Part shown: piece after piece, positions 33,946 to 42,305 of the stretch | How positions within the stretch are numbered: the stretch's first letter is position 1 | How the letters are laid out: each line of letters begins with the position of its first letter | Source: an uncultured Opitutaceae bacterium | GTDB lineage: Bacteria > Verrucomicrobiota > Verrucomicrobiia > Opitutales > Opitutaceae | Direction: 5' to 3' | NCBI GenBank assembly: GCA_937889545.1 | Contig: CALAOT010000115.1 | Coordinates: 1-64,000, forward strand | DNA: 64,000 nucleotides | The notes under the pieces: generated by a model | Databases searched by the model: none | Told to the model about the DNA's origin: nothing | The model's input: only the letters and a program-made list of their open reading frames with translations | Position numbers and translations under genes: made by a program

Positions 33946-35030
33946 CCCCGGAAAGACAACTGCCGGCGCCCCTGGAGCCGGGACAACCGCTCACGGCGCT
34001 TGCGCCCATGCAGGACGTGACCGACCTCGCATTCATGCGGGTGATCGCCGGCTACGGGGCGCCCGATTATTTCTTCACGGAATTCTTCCGCGTGCATGCG
34101 CAGTCACGTCCCGAGCGCCACATCCTGCGTAGCATCGATGAGAACGACACGGGCCGGCCCGTTTTCGCCCAGCTGATAGGCGAGGACATCGCCCATCTGC
34201 TCCGGACGGCCGAGGAGCTTGCCCGGCATCCCATCGCGGGGATCGACCTCAACCTGGGATGCCCCGCCCCGAAGGTCTACAGGAAGAACGTCGGCGGCGG
34301 GCTCCTGCGGGAGCCGGACCGAATCGCCTCCATACTCGCGGCGCTCAGGGACGCGGTGCCCGGCCTCCTCACCGTGAAGATGCGGATAGGCTTCGAGGAC
34401 GACGTGAACTTCGACAGGATCCTCGATATCGTCAACACGAGCGGCGTCGACATGCTTACGGTCCACGGCCGCACGGTGCGCCAGATGTACCGGAGCGGCG
34501 TCCGCTACGATCGGATCGCCCATGCGGCGGCGCGCATGCGCTGTCCCGTGCTGGCAAACGGCAATGTGACGTCGGCATCGAGGGCCGCGGAGATCGTGCG
34601 CGACAGCGGCGCCATGGGTGTGATGATAGGGCGGCACGCGATCCGCAACCCCTGGATATTCCGGCAGTGCAGGGATCGCTTTGCCGGGCGTGCGCAGGGC
34701 AGGGTTTCGCTCTCCGACGTCCGCGAATACGTCGAGCGGCTGTACCGGTCGACGCGGGTTCCCGGACTCCCCGAGCGGGCCCACGTCAACAAGATGAAGA
34801 AGTACCTGAATTTCGTGGGCCAGGGAGTCGACCGGGAGGGCGCGTTCCTTCGCGACATGCGGCGCGCCGAGTCCGAGTCCGGGCTATTCGAGATATGCGA
34901 CCGCCACCTTCTCGCGCTACCGGACGCCGAGTTCGCGCCCGAGCCCTACCCCGGCGTCATCGCCCGGCCCAACTGCGAGACCCCCGCCGCGGACGCCGGC
35001 GGCTGCTCGCTCGAGGCTGTGACGGCATAG
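33942..35030 (+). CDS. tRNA-dihydrouridine synthase family protein, probable non-AUG start
   Basis: The FMN-dependent enzyme reduces uridine to dihydrouridine in tRNA. Visible blocks are LTALAPMQDVTDLAF (first strand and FMN contact), GIDLNLGCPAPKVYRKNVGGGLL, VKMRIGFEDD, MLTVHGRTVRQMY, CPVLANGNVTS and VMIGRHAIRNPWIF. Unusually the catalytic LGCP cysteine is intact but no ATG, GTG or TTG lies before the first strand. The first in-frame ATG (34008) would cut into it. The CTG at 33942, overlapping the preceding TGA as CTGA, would give 362 residues with a complete barrel. It converges on sufT. Confidence 0.85.
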   Translation: MTPERQLPAPLEPGQPLTALAPMQDVTDLAFMRVIAGYGAPDYFFTEFFRVHAQSRPERHILRSIDENDTGRPVFAQLIGEDIAHLLRTAEELARHPIAGIDLNLGCPAPKVYRKNVGGGLLREPDRIASILAALRDAVPGLLTVKMRIGFEDDVNFDRILDIVNTSGVDMLTVHGRTVRQMYRSGVRYDRIAHAAARMRCPVLANGNVTSASRAAEIVRDSGAMGVMIGRHAIRNPWIFRQCRDRFAGRAQGRVSLSDVREYVERLYRSTRVPGLPERAHVNKMKKYLNFVGQGVDREGAFLRDMRRAESESGLFEICDRHLLALPDAEFAPEPYPGVIARPNCETPAADAGGCSLEAVTA

Positions 35031-35052
35031 CGGCGCGCGCGAAGCCCGACGC

Positions 35053-35580
35053 CTATTCGAGCCCGAGCGCGCGGCGACCCTCCTCGGAGATCATGCGGGG
35101 GCTCCATACCGGGTCCCAGACGATGTGCACCTTGGCCCTTTCTACACTTGGGAGCGCGGCGATCTTCTTTCGGGCGTCCTCCGCGATCACGGGCCCCATG
35201 CCGCACCCCGGCGCCGTGAGCGTCATCTTGACGTCGACCGCGTTCGACCCGGAGGGCGTCTTCTCGATCGACAGGTCGTAGACAAGCCCGAGATCGACGA
35301 TGTTCACCGGAATCTCGGGATCGAAGCAGGTCCTCATCGCGTCCCAGACCGCCTTCTCGCTAAACTCGCCGGCCGGAGCGGCGCCCTCGTCGGACCGCGC
35401 GAAGCCCTCGACCGCGCCGGCATGCTCGCTGGCGATCCGGAAAAGCCCGCCGTCCGTCCGGACCGTGACGTTTCCACCCAGCGTCTGCACGATGGCGACC
35501 TCCTGGCCGGCGGCCAGCGTGGCCGGATGGCCGGCTGGAATCGCGGTGGCCGGGCAATCCCTTGACATGCGGTGCGTCAT
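35053..35580 (-). CDS. sufT: SufT-like Fe-S cluster assembly protein (DUF59/MIP18)
   Basis: The 175-residue protein has the two parts of SufT. The N-terminal domain holds DCPATAIPAGHPATLAAGQE and VAIVQTLGGNVTVRTDGGLF. The DUF59 domain (residues 85-175) shows FDPEIPVNIVDLGLVYDL, LTAPGCGMGPVIAEDARKK and WDPVWSPRMISEEGRRALGL. The cysteine of the GCG motif is conserved. SufT helps mature Fe-S proteins under high demand. The usual suf genes are not beside it; it follows sppA on the same strand. An earlier start would overlap sppA deeply. Confidence 0.9.
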   Translation of the reverse strand: MTHRMSRDCPATAIPAGHPATLAAGQEVAIVQTLGGNVTVRTDGGLFRIASEHAGAVEGFARSDEGAAPAGEFSEKAVWDAMRTCFDPEIPVNIVDLGLVYDLSIEKTPSGSNAVDVKMTLTAPGCGMGPVIAEDARKKIAALPSVERAKVHIVWDPVWSPRMISEEGRRALGLE

Positions 35581-35599
35581 GGCGCGGAGCTCGTCCCGT

Positions 35600-37399
35600 T
35601 CAGCGGATCGCGATCTCCATCGGCATCCTGGCGTAGATCCCCCGCGGGTCGTTGAGCGCGCGCAGCCGGGCGAACGCCCCCTCGAGTTCGTCGACGATCT
35701 GGCCCACGAGCCCCGTTTCGCGCGCGTGCAGGCTGGCGGGCTCATACTTCCCGAGGATCTCCGCCAGCGCCTCCGAAAGGTTCTTCGACCTCGGGTACTC
35801 GACCACCTTGAAGTTTGACCCGAGGCCGGCCTGCTTTCCCGCGTACCGGATCGCGTCGTTGAGGCTGCCGAGCTCGTCCACGAGACCGAGCTTCTTCGCC
35901 TCGGCGCCGGACCAGACCCGCCCCTGAGCTATCTCCTCGACGAAGGTCGGCTTGAGCTTTCGCCCTTCGGCGACCTTGGCGATGAACTGGCTGTAGACCC
36001 AGTCCACCATCCTCTGCAACACCGCCATCTCCTCCTCCGTCTTTGGCCGCTCGATCGTGATCGAGCCCGCATACTTGCCGGTCTTCACGCTGTCGAAGGT
36101 GATGCCGTGCTCGTTCGCGAGCTTCTGGACGTCGAACTGTATGCCGAATACGCCGATCGAACCCGTGATGGTAGTTGGCTCCGCGAAGATGCGGTTCCCG
36201 TAGGCCGAGATCCAGTACCCGCCCGATGCGGCGTACGATCCCATCGACACGATGACGGGCTTGGCCTTTCCGGCGAGGCGCAGCTCCCGCTGGATCGTCT
36301 CCGCCCCCGACACGCTCCCTCCGGGGCTGTTCACGCGCAGCACGATCGCCTTGACCGACGAATCCTCGCGCAGGCTCCTGATTTCCCGCGCAAACCTCGC
36401 GCCGCCGACCTCGGTCGAATCGCCCTCGCCGTCGACGATGTCGCCCTCCGCGTACACGACGGCAACCTGGCCGTGACCCGAAGGCACGGGGGGGCGGACC
36501 GCGGTCCTGGCATAGGCGCCGAGCGGCACCTGCCTGAATGACTCCGTCGCCGACGTGACCCCGGTCTCCTTCTTGAGCCGGTCGATCATTTCGTCGCGGT
36601 AGGCCACCTTGTCGACCAGGTGCGCCTTGAGGGCGGCCGCGGGCCTGATGATGCCCTCCGCGTCGACGGTCGCCTGGATCGCCTCGGCGGTCACGCCGCG
36701 CGACCGCCCGATGTCAGAGATCAGGCTCCCCCAGACGTCGTCCAGCAGCTTCTGGAGCTGCTCGCGGTTCTCGGGGCTCATGTCCGTCCTCGTGAACGGC
36801 TCGACGTACGACTTGAATTTCCCGACGCGCGTCACCTGGATGCCGATGCCGTATTTCTCGAACGCGCCGGCGTAGAATACGGGCTGGCTCGCGAGGCCTG
36901 GCATGTGGATAAGCCCGTAGGGGTCGATGGCCACCTCGGTCGCCACCGAGGCGAGGTAGAAATCCCGGGTCGTCGCATAATCGAAGTAGGCGAGCACGGG
37001 CTTCCCGGAGGCGCGGAAGTCGCTGAGCGCGGCGCGCACCTCCCGCAGGGCGGCGAAGCCGGAACCCAGGGCCTTGGGGGACAGGTTTCCCAGGAGAAAC
37101 ACGCCGCGAATCCTGTTGTCGTGCGCGGCGAACCTGATGGCCCTTGTGATGGAGCGCAGCTGCAGGACGTCGTTCCTGCCGGCCGAGAGCCCGTCCAGGT
37201 CGATCGGCGGCGGCGCATCGGTGATGTTGGCGGACAGGTCGAACACAAGGTACGACCCCGACGTCACCTCAGGGGCCTTCTTCTGCTGTCCCATCGCGAC
37301 AATCGCCCCGATGAAGAAGATGAAGAGCAGGCAGGCGCCCGTGGAAAAGACTACGAGAGCGACAAGGGCTCCCAGCATCGAGGTGATGAAGTTCTTCAT
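35600..37399 (-). CDS. sppA: Signal peptide peptidase SppA, 67K type
   Basis: The 599-residue inner-membrane protease digests leftover signal peptides. One N-terminal membrane helix (ITSMLGALVALVVFSTGACLL) is followed by two tandem SppA domains. The catalytic Lys lies in the first (RVGKFKSYVEPFTR) and the nucleophilic Ser in the second (SMGSYAASGGYWIS), as in the E. coli enzyme. The ATG at 37399 (MKNFITSML) was preferred. One at 37435 would add 12 polar residues. It is followed after 19 bp by sufT. Confidence 0.93.
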   Translation of the reverse strand: MKNFITSMLGALVALVVFSTGACLLFIFFIGAIVAMGQQKKAPEVTSGSYLVFDLSANITDAPPPIDLDGLSAGRNDVLQLRSITRAIRFAAHDNRIRGVFLLGNLSPKALGSGFAALREVRAALSDFRASGKPVLAYFDYATTRDFYLASVATEVAIDPYGLIHMPGLASQPVFYAGAFEKYGIGIQVTRVGKFKSYVEPFTRTDMSPENREQLQKLLDDVWGSLISDIGRSRGVTAEAIQATVDAEGIIRPAAALKAHLVDKVAYRDEMIDRLKKETGVTSATESFRQVPLGAYARTAVRPPVPSGHGQVAVVYAEGDIVDGEGDSTEVGGARFAREIRSLREDSSVKAIVLRVNSPGGSVSGAETIQRELRLAGKAKPVIVSMGSYAASGGYWISAYGNRIFAEPTTITGSIGVFGIQFDVQKLANEHGITFDSVKTGKYAGSITIERPKTEEEMAVLQRMVDWVYSQFIAKVAEGRKLKPTFVEEIAQGRVWSGAEAKKLGLVDELGSLNDAIRYAGKQAGLGSNFKVVEYPRSKNLSEALAEILGKYEPASLHARETGLVGQIVDELEGAFARLRALNDPRGIYARMPMEIAIR

Positions 37400-37512
37400 G
37401 ACGAAGCGCAAACTAGCCTGTTTCAGCCCTTCCACCAGTCCAAACGGGCGATTCGAGGAAGTTACACAGGAACGGGTTGCATCCCCTTGTGACCCGAGCC
37501 AATGTTCCGGGC

Positions 37513-39003
37513 ATGAACGGGCAAAAGGAACTCCTGACCACGAGTCAGAAGGCGCTCACGATCAACCTCGACGCGCCCAAGTACGGCACGTTTGCGGAGA
37601 TCGGAGCCGGCCAGGAGGTGGCGCGCGAGTTCTTCCAGGCCGGCGGGGCCTCGGGGACGATCGCCAAGTCGATCTCAGCGTACGACATGGTCTTCAGCGA
37701 CGCCATCTACGGAAAGGCGCCGCGATACGTCTCGCGCGAGAGGCTCAAGCTGATGCTGGACCATGAGTTCAACCTTCTGGTGGAGCGCCTTTCCGCGACC
37801 CGGGGTGACCGGACGAATTTCTTCGTCTTTGCGGACACCGTCGCGACGAGCAGCTACATGGGCTCCAACGAGCCTCACGGATGGCTGGGCTTCCGGTTCC
37901 AGACCGAGCCCAAGGGCGAGCCGAGCGAGATCGTCCTCCACGTCCGGATGTGGGACAAGGTGGCCGTGCTCCAGCAGCAGGCCCTCGGCATCGTCGGGGT
38001 GAACTTCATCTACGGCGCCCTGTATTACCGGGACGACCTCGGCAGGCTGATCGAGTCGTTCCGCGACAACCTCGGGACCGACCGGATCGAGATCGACATG
38101 CTGCGATTCTCCGGGCCCGCATTCGAAGACGTCGACAACCGGCTGATGTCGCTCTTCCTCGTCAAGCACGAACTGACGAACGCGGTCATGTTCGGCAAGG
38201 ACGGCGAGGTCCTCCAGCCGTCCGAAGTGCTGCACAAGAAGGCGATCCTCGTCGAGAGGGGCAGCTTCAGGCCGGTGACGAACGTGCACGTCGACATGCT
38301 CAACTGCGCCACGGCGCAGTTCGTGCAGGAGCCGCTCGCGAAGGGCAAGGACATGGTGGTCCTCATGGAGATCACCATGAACAACCTGCTCCTGGCCGGT
38401 GAGCTCGACGCGCAGGACTTCCTTTCCCGCGTCGACCTCCTGGCCGACATAGGATTCACGGTGCTCATTTCGAACTACTCCGAGTACTACCGGCTGACCT
38501 CGTACTTCCGCCGCTATACCAAGGAGATGATCGGCGTCGCGATGGGGATCAGCAACCTGGTCGAGATATTCAACGAGAAGTACTACGAGAACCTCGAGGG
38601 AGGGATCCTTGAGTCGTTCGGGCGCCTGTTCCGGAATTCGGTGAAGCTCTACATCTATCCGATGAGCAAGGAGGCCTATGAAAGGTACGTCTCCCAGGAG
38701 GGCTCCGGGCAGGGCTCCCCGGCCAACGCATTCAGCTCCAACGTCCTGATCACCGCAAAGAACGTCAAGGTAGTCGACCACCTCTCGAACCTCTACGCCC
38801 ACCTGCTCGAGAACCGCTACATCGACTGCATCGTCGGATTCGACTCGGACTCGCTGCACATATTCTCGCGAGACGTGCTTCGCCGCATCAAGGACAAGGA
38901 TGCGACGTGGGAGGACATGGTCCCGAAGCCGGTCGCGAAGGCAATCAAGCGCAGGGGCCTCTTCGGATACTCCGACCACCTGATTCTCGAGGGGAACAAG
39001 TAG
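37513..39003 (+). CDS. Large conserved cytoplasmic protein of unknown function
   Basis: The 496-residue product begins MNGQKELLTTSQKALTINL and continues with KYGTFAEIGAGQEVAREFF and GGASGTIAKSISAYDM. I recall close relatives in Bacteroidetes and Verrucomicrobia that carry unreliable names (TonB-dependent receptor, nucleotidyltransferase). This protein has no signal peptide, barrel or recognisable nucleotide-binding motif. It is rich in acidic and aromatic residues, with conserved blocks such as DTVATSSYMGSNEPHGWLG and MEITMNNLLLAGELD. No function can be assigned. It sits 1 bp before dapF on the same strand, so the two are probably co-expressed. Confidence 0.85.
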   Translation: MNGQKELLTTSQKALTINLDAPKYGTFAEIGAGQEVAREFFQAGGASGTIAKSISAYDMVFSDAIYGKAPRYVSRERLKLMLDHEFNLLVERLSATRGDRTNFFVFADTVATSSYMGSNEPHGWLGFRFQTEPKGEPSEIVLHVRMWDKVAVLQQQALGIVGVNFIYGALYYRDDLGRLIESFRDNLGTDRIEIDMLRFSGPAFEDVDNRLMSLFLVKHELTNAVMFGKDGEVLQPSEVLHKKAILVERGSFRPVTNVHVDMLNCATAQFVQEPLAKGKDMVVLMEITMNNLLLAGELDAQDFLSRVDLLADIGFTVLISNYSEYYRLTSYFRRYTKEMIGVAMGISNLVEIFNEKYYENLEGGILESFGRLFRNSVKLYIYPMSKEAYERYVSQEGSGQGSPANAFSSNVLITAKNVKVVDHLSNLYAHLLENRYIDCIVGFDSDSLHIFSRDVLRRIKDKDATWEDMVPKPVAKAIKRRGLFGYSDHLILEGNK

Positions 39004-39004
39004 C

Positions 39005-39856
39005 ATGCGATTCCACAAGTACCATGCCCTGGGCAACGACTACATTGTGCTCGACCCGGCCGACTTTCCGCAGTGGGCGAGGCCGAGCGAGGCCCAGATC
39101 CGCGTCATCTGCCACCGCAATTTCGGCGTCGGATCGGACGGGATCCTGTGGGGCCCCATTGCCTCCGAGACAGCTGACTTCGGCCTCCGCATCTTCAACC
39201 CCGACGGCTCCGAGGCGGAGAAGTCGGGCAACGGGCTCAGGATCTTCTCGCGCTACCTTTGGGACCAGTCGCGGGTGAAGGCGCAGTCGTTCGCGGTGGA
39301 GACGCCCGGGGGGGTCGCCCGCTCTGAGATAAGGGAGGAGGGCCGCCTGATCAGCGTCGCGATGGGCGCGGTGAGCTTCGACAGCCGCAGGATCCCGGTG
39401 GCCGGGACCGCGCGGGAGGTGATCGGCGAGTCGATCGAGGCGCAGGGACGCAGGTTCACGTTCTGCGCCGCGACGATCGGCAACCCCCACTGCGTCATCC
39501 CGGTCGACGAGCTTTCTCCCGATCTGGCAAGGCGCTACGGGCCCGACATCGAGATCCATCCCCTCTTCCCGAAGAGGACCAATGTCCAGTTCATGAGGGT
39601 GCTCGACCGTTCCAGCATCCAGATCGAGATCTGGGAGCGCGGCGCCGGCTACACACTCGCGTCGGGAACCAGCTCGAGCGCGGCCGCCGCGGTGGCCCAC
39701 AGGCTCGGCCTCGTGGACCGGTCGGTCGCCGTCCGGATGCCGGGAGGCACGCTCGACATCGAGATCGGCGACGGGTTCTCGATCCGGATGACGGGAACCG
39801 TGAACAAGGTTGCCGAGGGCGAGTTCGACCCCGAGCTCTTCGCGGTGACGGTGTAG
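39005..39856 (+). CDS. dapF: Diaminopimelate epimerase family protein with both catalytic Cys replaced by Ser
   Basis: The 283-residue protein has the full DapF fold pattern: FHKYHALGNDYIVLD at the start, FNPDGSEAEKSGNG, ATIGNPHCVIPVDE, TNVQFMRV, WERGAGYTLASGTSSSA and LPGG-like MPGGTLDIEI. DapF uses two cysteines as acid/base pair (Cys73 and Cys217 in E. coli) to convert LL- to meso-diaminopimelate. Here both positions are Ser (residues 74 and 220). The Glu of GAGET is Tyr, and the second Cys-rich segment (CGTGACA in typical enzymes) reads SGTSSSA. Either a serine-based variant exists in this lineage, the enzyme does another reaction, or another epimerase supplies peptidoglycan. Confidence 0.88.
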   Translation: MRFHKYHALGNDYIVLDPADFPQWARPSEAQIRVICHRNFGVGSDGILWGPIASETADFGLRIFNPDGSEAEKSGNGLRIFSRYLWDQSRVKAQSFAVETPGGVARSEIREEGRLISVAMGAVSFDSRRIPVAGTAREVIGESIEAQGRRFTFCAATIGNPHCVIPVDELSPDLARRYGPDIEIHPLFPKRTNVQFMRVLDRSSIQIEIWERGAGYTLASGTSSSAAAAVAHRLGLVDRSVAVRMPGGTLDIEIGDGFSIRMTGTVNKVAEGEFDPELFAVTV

Positions 39857-39956
39857 CGAGCGACGCCGGGAGGACGGGAAGGCGGGAACTGGGAGCCGCC
39901 GGTTTCGCTGGAGGCCCCTTTCCTCGCGCTTGAGGCTCGGGTTCGCAGGCATTTTC

Positions 39957-39978
39957 CCGGCCCGCCGGTGCTTTTTTT
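39957..39978 (+). terminator. Rho-independent terminator after dapF
   Basis: The hairpin CCGGC (39957-39961), CC loop, GCCGG (39964-39968) is followed by TGC and seven T (39972-39978). It lies about 100 bp after the dapF stop. It overlaps a possible GTG start at 39968 of the exosortase frame, which argues for the later start at 40019. Confidence 0.65.
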
Positions 39979-40018
39979 GGCCGTTGCGCGCCGTCCGCGG
40001 CGCACCCAGCATTCCCGG

Positions 40019-41629
40019 GTGACTGGTAGCGAGGCCACCCACCGGCTGCCGACCGCGGCGAAGCTTAATCTTGCGGCATTGGCGATCCTCGCCGCCGCGC
40101 TTGTGGCCCACCTGTGGCCCGAATGGTCCCACGACGCGGACCTTTCCCACGGATTCCTGGCTCCGATAGCCAGCGTGCTGCTGATCTACCTGTGCCGGAG
40201 CCCCGGCGCCCGCGGCACCCTGCAGGGCCCCACCTCCATGATCCTCGCAGCCTCCTTCGGCGCGGCGGCCCTGGCGGCCCTCTGGACGGCCGGCCTCTTT
40301 GCGGTCGCCCTCGATTGGACGAGCCCCCTCGTGGATTTCACGCTGGCGTGCTCGTTCGCGCTCCTCGGATGCGGGGCCATCGCCGCCTTCGCGGACCGGC
40401 GCGTGGCCCTGGTTCCGTTCAGCTGGGCCTGCCTTGCAGCGGCGGCCCTCTGGCCGCTGAGCTCGCCCATCCCCCCGGGAACGTACTCGCGCCTGACGTC
40501 GGGGCTGCAGCTGTGGGTCTCGGGCGGGGTGATGCACGCGCTCAATCTTCTCGGAATCGCGGCCCACAGGGAGGGAAACATCATCGAACTCGCGCGCGGG
40601 ACGGTCGGGATCGAGGAGGCGTGCAGCGGCGTGCGCAGCTTGGTCTCGTGCGTGTTCGCAGGCGTCCTCTTCTCCGCGGCGCTTGTTCGCACGCCGCGGG
40701 CGCGGGTCCTCATCATCGCCCTTTCCGCGGTCCTCGCGCTCGCGATGAACTTCATCCGCTCGCTGGTGCTCACGCTCCTCGTCAACGGAGGCGTCCACGT
40801 GGAGGGCGCCTGGCATGACCTTACGGGCTATTCGATCCTCGCCTTCACGGCGGCCCTTCTTGTCTGCGTCGCGGTCGCGCTCGAAAGGGCAACCCCTGCG
40901 CAGGGTCCGGCAGCGGAGACTGGGCCCGCTCCGCCCGGGGTCGAGGGCCCGCGGCGATTCCACGGCCCGCAAGCCGTGCTCACGTGTGTCCTCGCGCTGG
41001 CCGCCGCCTCGCTGGGCTTCTTCGCAGCAAACACCCACCCACCCGTCGGGAAGGACTCCTCTTCCCCCGACCTGCTGGCAGTCCTGCCTCCATCGGCGGC
41101 GGGTTGGAGCGTGCAGACGACCCCGGGCCTGGACCGGTTTGTCGGCATCCTCAGGACTGACCACCTTGCGCAGCGCACGTACGTCCGCGGGGCGGCCGGC
41201 GGCGAGGACCAGGTCGCGCTCTTCCTGGCGCACTGGTCCAGGGGGCAGGCCTCCGTCGGGCTAGTGGAGTCCCATACCCCCGACGCTTGCTGGCCCGGAT
41301 CGGGGTGGGTGGCGCAACCCATTGAAGATTCGCATGTTGCTCTTGACATCGGCGGCAGCCGGCTGCCGTGGGCGCAGCATCGCCTCTTCGTCAATGGCGG
41401 GTATCCCCAGCACGTCTGGTTCTGGCAGATCCACGACGGCCGCGCGATCGAGATCGGAGACCCGTTCTCCCTGAAGGCGCATCTCGCGATCGCGCTGCGT
41501 TTCGGGTTCCGGGCCAGCGGCGAGCAGGTGTTCATCCGGGTCTCCAGCAACCGTCCCTGGGACGAGATTTCGCGCGAGCCCTTCCTCGCCGAGTTCTTCG
41601 AGCGTGCCCGCCCCCTCGGGCTTCACTGA
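40019..41629 (+). CDS. Exosortase fused to an EpsI-like C-terminal domain
   Basis: The 536-residue protein is a membrane transpeptidase-like enzyme predicted to cut C-terminal sorting tails of exported proteins. The first 300 residues contain about eight helices with exosortase signatures: the SHGFLAP block near residue 45, catalytic Cys in EEACSGVRSL (Cys202), Arg in NFIRSLVL and His in WHDLTGYSIL. The rest is an EpsI/DUF3485-like domain with PDACWPGSGW, fused as in several exosortase types. The VPDG-CTERM protein at 2690-3322 is a likely substrate. The GTG at 40019 is preferred because an earlier GTG (39968) lies inside a terminator. Confidence 0.92.
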   Translation: MTGSEATHRLPTAAKLNLAALAILAAALVAHLWPEWSHDADLSHGFLAPIASVLLIYLCRSPGARGTLQGPTSMILAASFGAAALAALWTAGLFAVALDWTSPLVDFTLACSFALLGCGAIAAFADRRVALVPFSWACLAAAALWPLSSPIPPGTYSRLTSGLQLWVSGGVMHALNLLGIAAHREGNIIELARGTVGIEEACSGVRSLVSCVFAGVLFSAALVRTPRARVLIIALSAVLALAMNFIRSLVLTLLVNGGVHVEGAWHDLTGYSILAFTAALLVCVAVALERATPAQGPAAETGPAPPGVEGPRRFHGPQAVLTCVLALAAASLGFFAANTHPPVGKDSSSPDLLAVLPPSAAGWSVQTTPGLDRFVGILRTDHLAQRTYVRGAAGGEDQVALFLAHWSRGQASVGLVESHTPDACWPGSGWVAQPIEDSHVALDIGGSRLPWAQHRLFVNGGYPQHVWFWQIHDGRAIEIGDPFSLKAHLAIALRFGFRASGEQVFIRVSSNRPWDEISREPFLAEFFERARPLGLH

Positions 41630-41666
41630 ACTGCACCGGAACCCTGGCGCCCGCCCTCCCGACACG

Positions 41667-42305
41667 ATGCCGACGGATGAATCAAGGATCGAGCTGCCCG
41701 CATGGCTTCCGTGGGCCACGACCGCATGCCTCGCGGCGCTGGTCGCGTGCCTGGGGGAGCTCTGGGTCATCGAGAGGGCAAGATCCCAGCTCCTTCGGGA
41801 GGAAGGCATGCTCACCGAGGCCGCGCTGAAGGGAATGCAGAACCAGCTGGAAGCGGAGCGGATTGTGAACAGGCGGGAGCTCGCCGGCCTGCGTGCCGCT
41901 TCCGGCCAGCAGGCGGGCCTCCGGGTCGCCCTGCTCCTGGCGCCGGAAGGCAGCCCCGCGCGCGCGCCGGTGTTCCGCTTCGGCGCCGTGGCGTGGGATC
42001 CGGCGGGAAGGCGCGCCCTGCTCAGGCTCTACGGCTTTGCCGAGCAGCTGCCGGAGAGGGACTGCCAGCTTTGGCTGGCAGGCCCGGGGACGGGGAACCC
42101 GTCCAGTTGCGGCGTCTTCCACGCGCCTCCGGGCGATGACGGACCGGGCATCGCGATCACGATATCGGGTGCGTTGGCGCCCGGATGTCGCTTCCTCCTG
42201 GTCGACGGGCCCAAGGGCGGGGCTCGAACCTTTGAGGAGGCCCAGGCCGGCGGCTCGATCGTACTTGCCACGCTCCCCTTGGGCGAAAACATCTTACGTA
42301 GATGA
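41667..42305 (+). CDS. RskA-like membrane-anchored protein without a zinc-binding anti-sigma head
   Basis: The 212-residue product has one N-terminal membrane helix (WATTACLAALVACLGELWV, residues 13-31). A short coiled-coil stretch and a periplasmic domain follow. The domain resembles the C-terminal domain of anti-sigma-K factors: FGAVAWDPAGRRALLRLYG, CQLWLAGPG, SGALAPGCRFLLVDG. The first 12 residues are too few for the usual cytoplasmic zinc-finger (ZAS) domain, and no sigma factor gene is adjacent. It lies 37 bp after the exosortase gene and overlaps fabV by ATGA. Confidence 0.7.
   Translation: MPTDESRIELPAWLPWATTACLAALVACLGELWVIERARSQLLREEGMLTEAALKGMQNQLEAERIVNRRELAGLRAASGQQAGLRVALLLAPEGSPARAPVFRFGAVAWDPAGRRALLRLYGFAEQLPERDCQLWLAGPGTGNPSSCGVFHAPPGDDGPGIAITISGALAPGCRFLLVDGPKGGARTFEEAQAGGSIVLATLPLGENILRR

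Noticed and set aside
39968-40018. Earlier GTG start for the exosortase
   Set aside because: It lies inside a hairpin plus T-tract terminator and would add 17 basic residues before the first helix.
38945-41233. 762-codon minus-strand frame
   Set aside because: It covers dapF and the exosortase in antisense and is rich in Arg/Gly/Glu, as expected for a GC-driven shadow.
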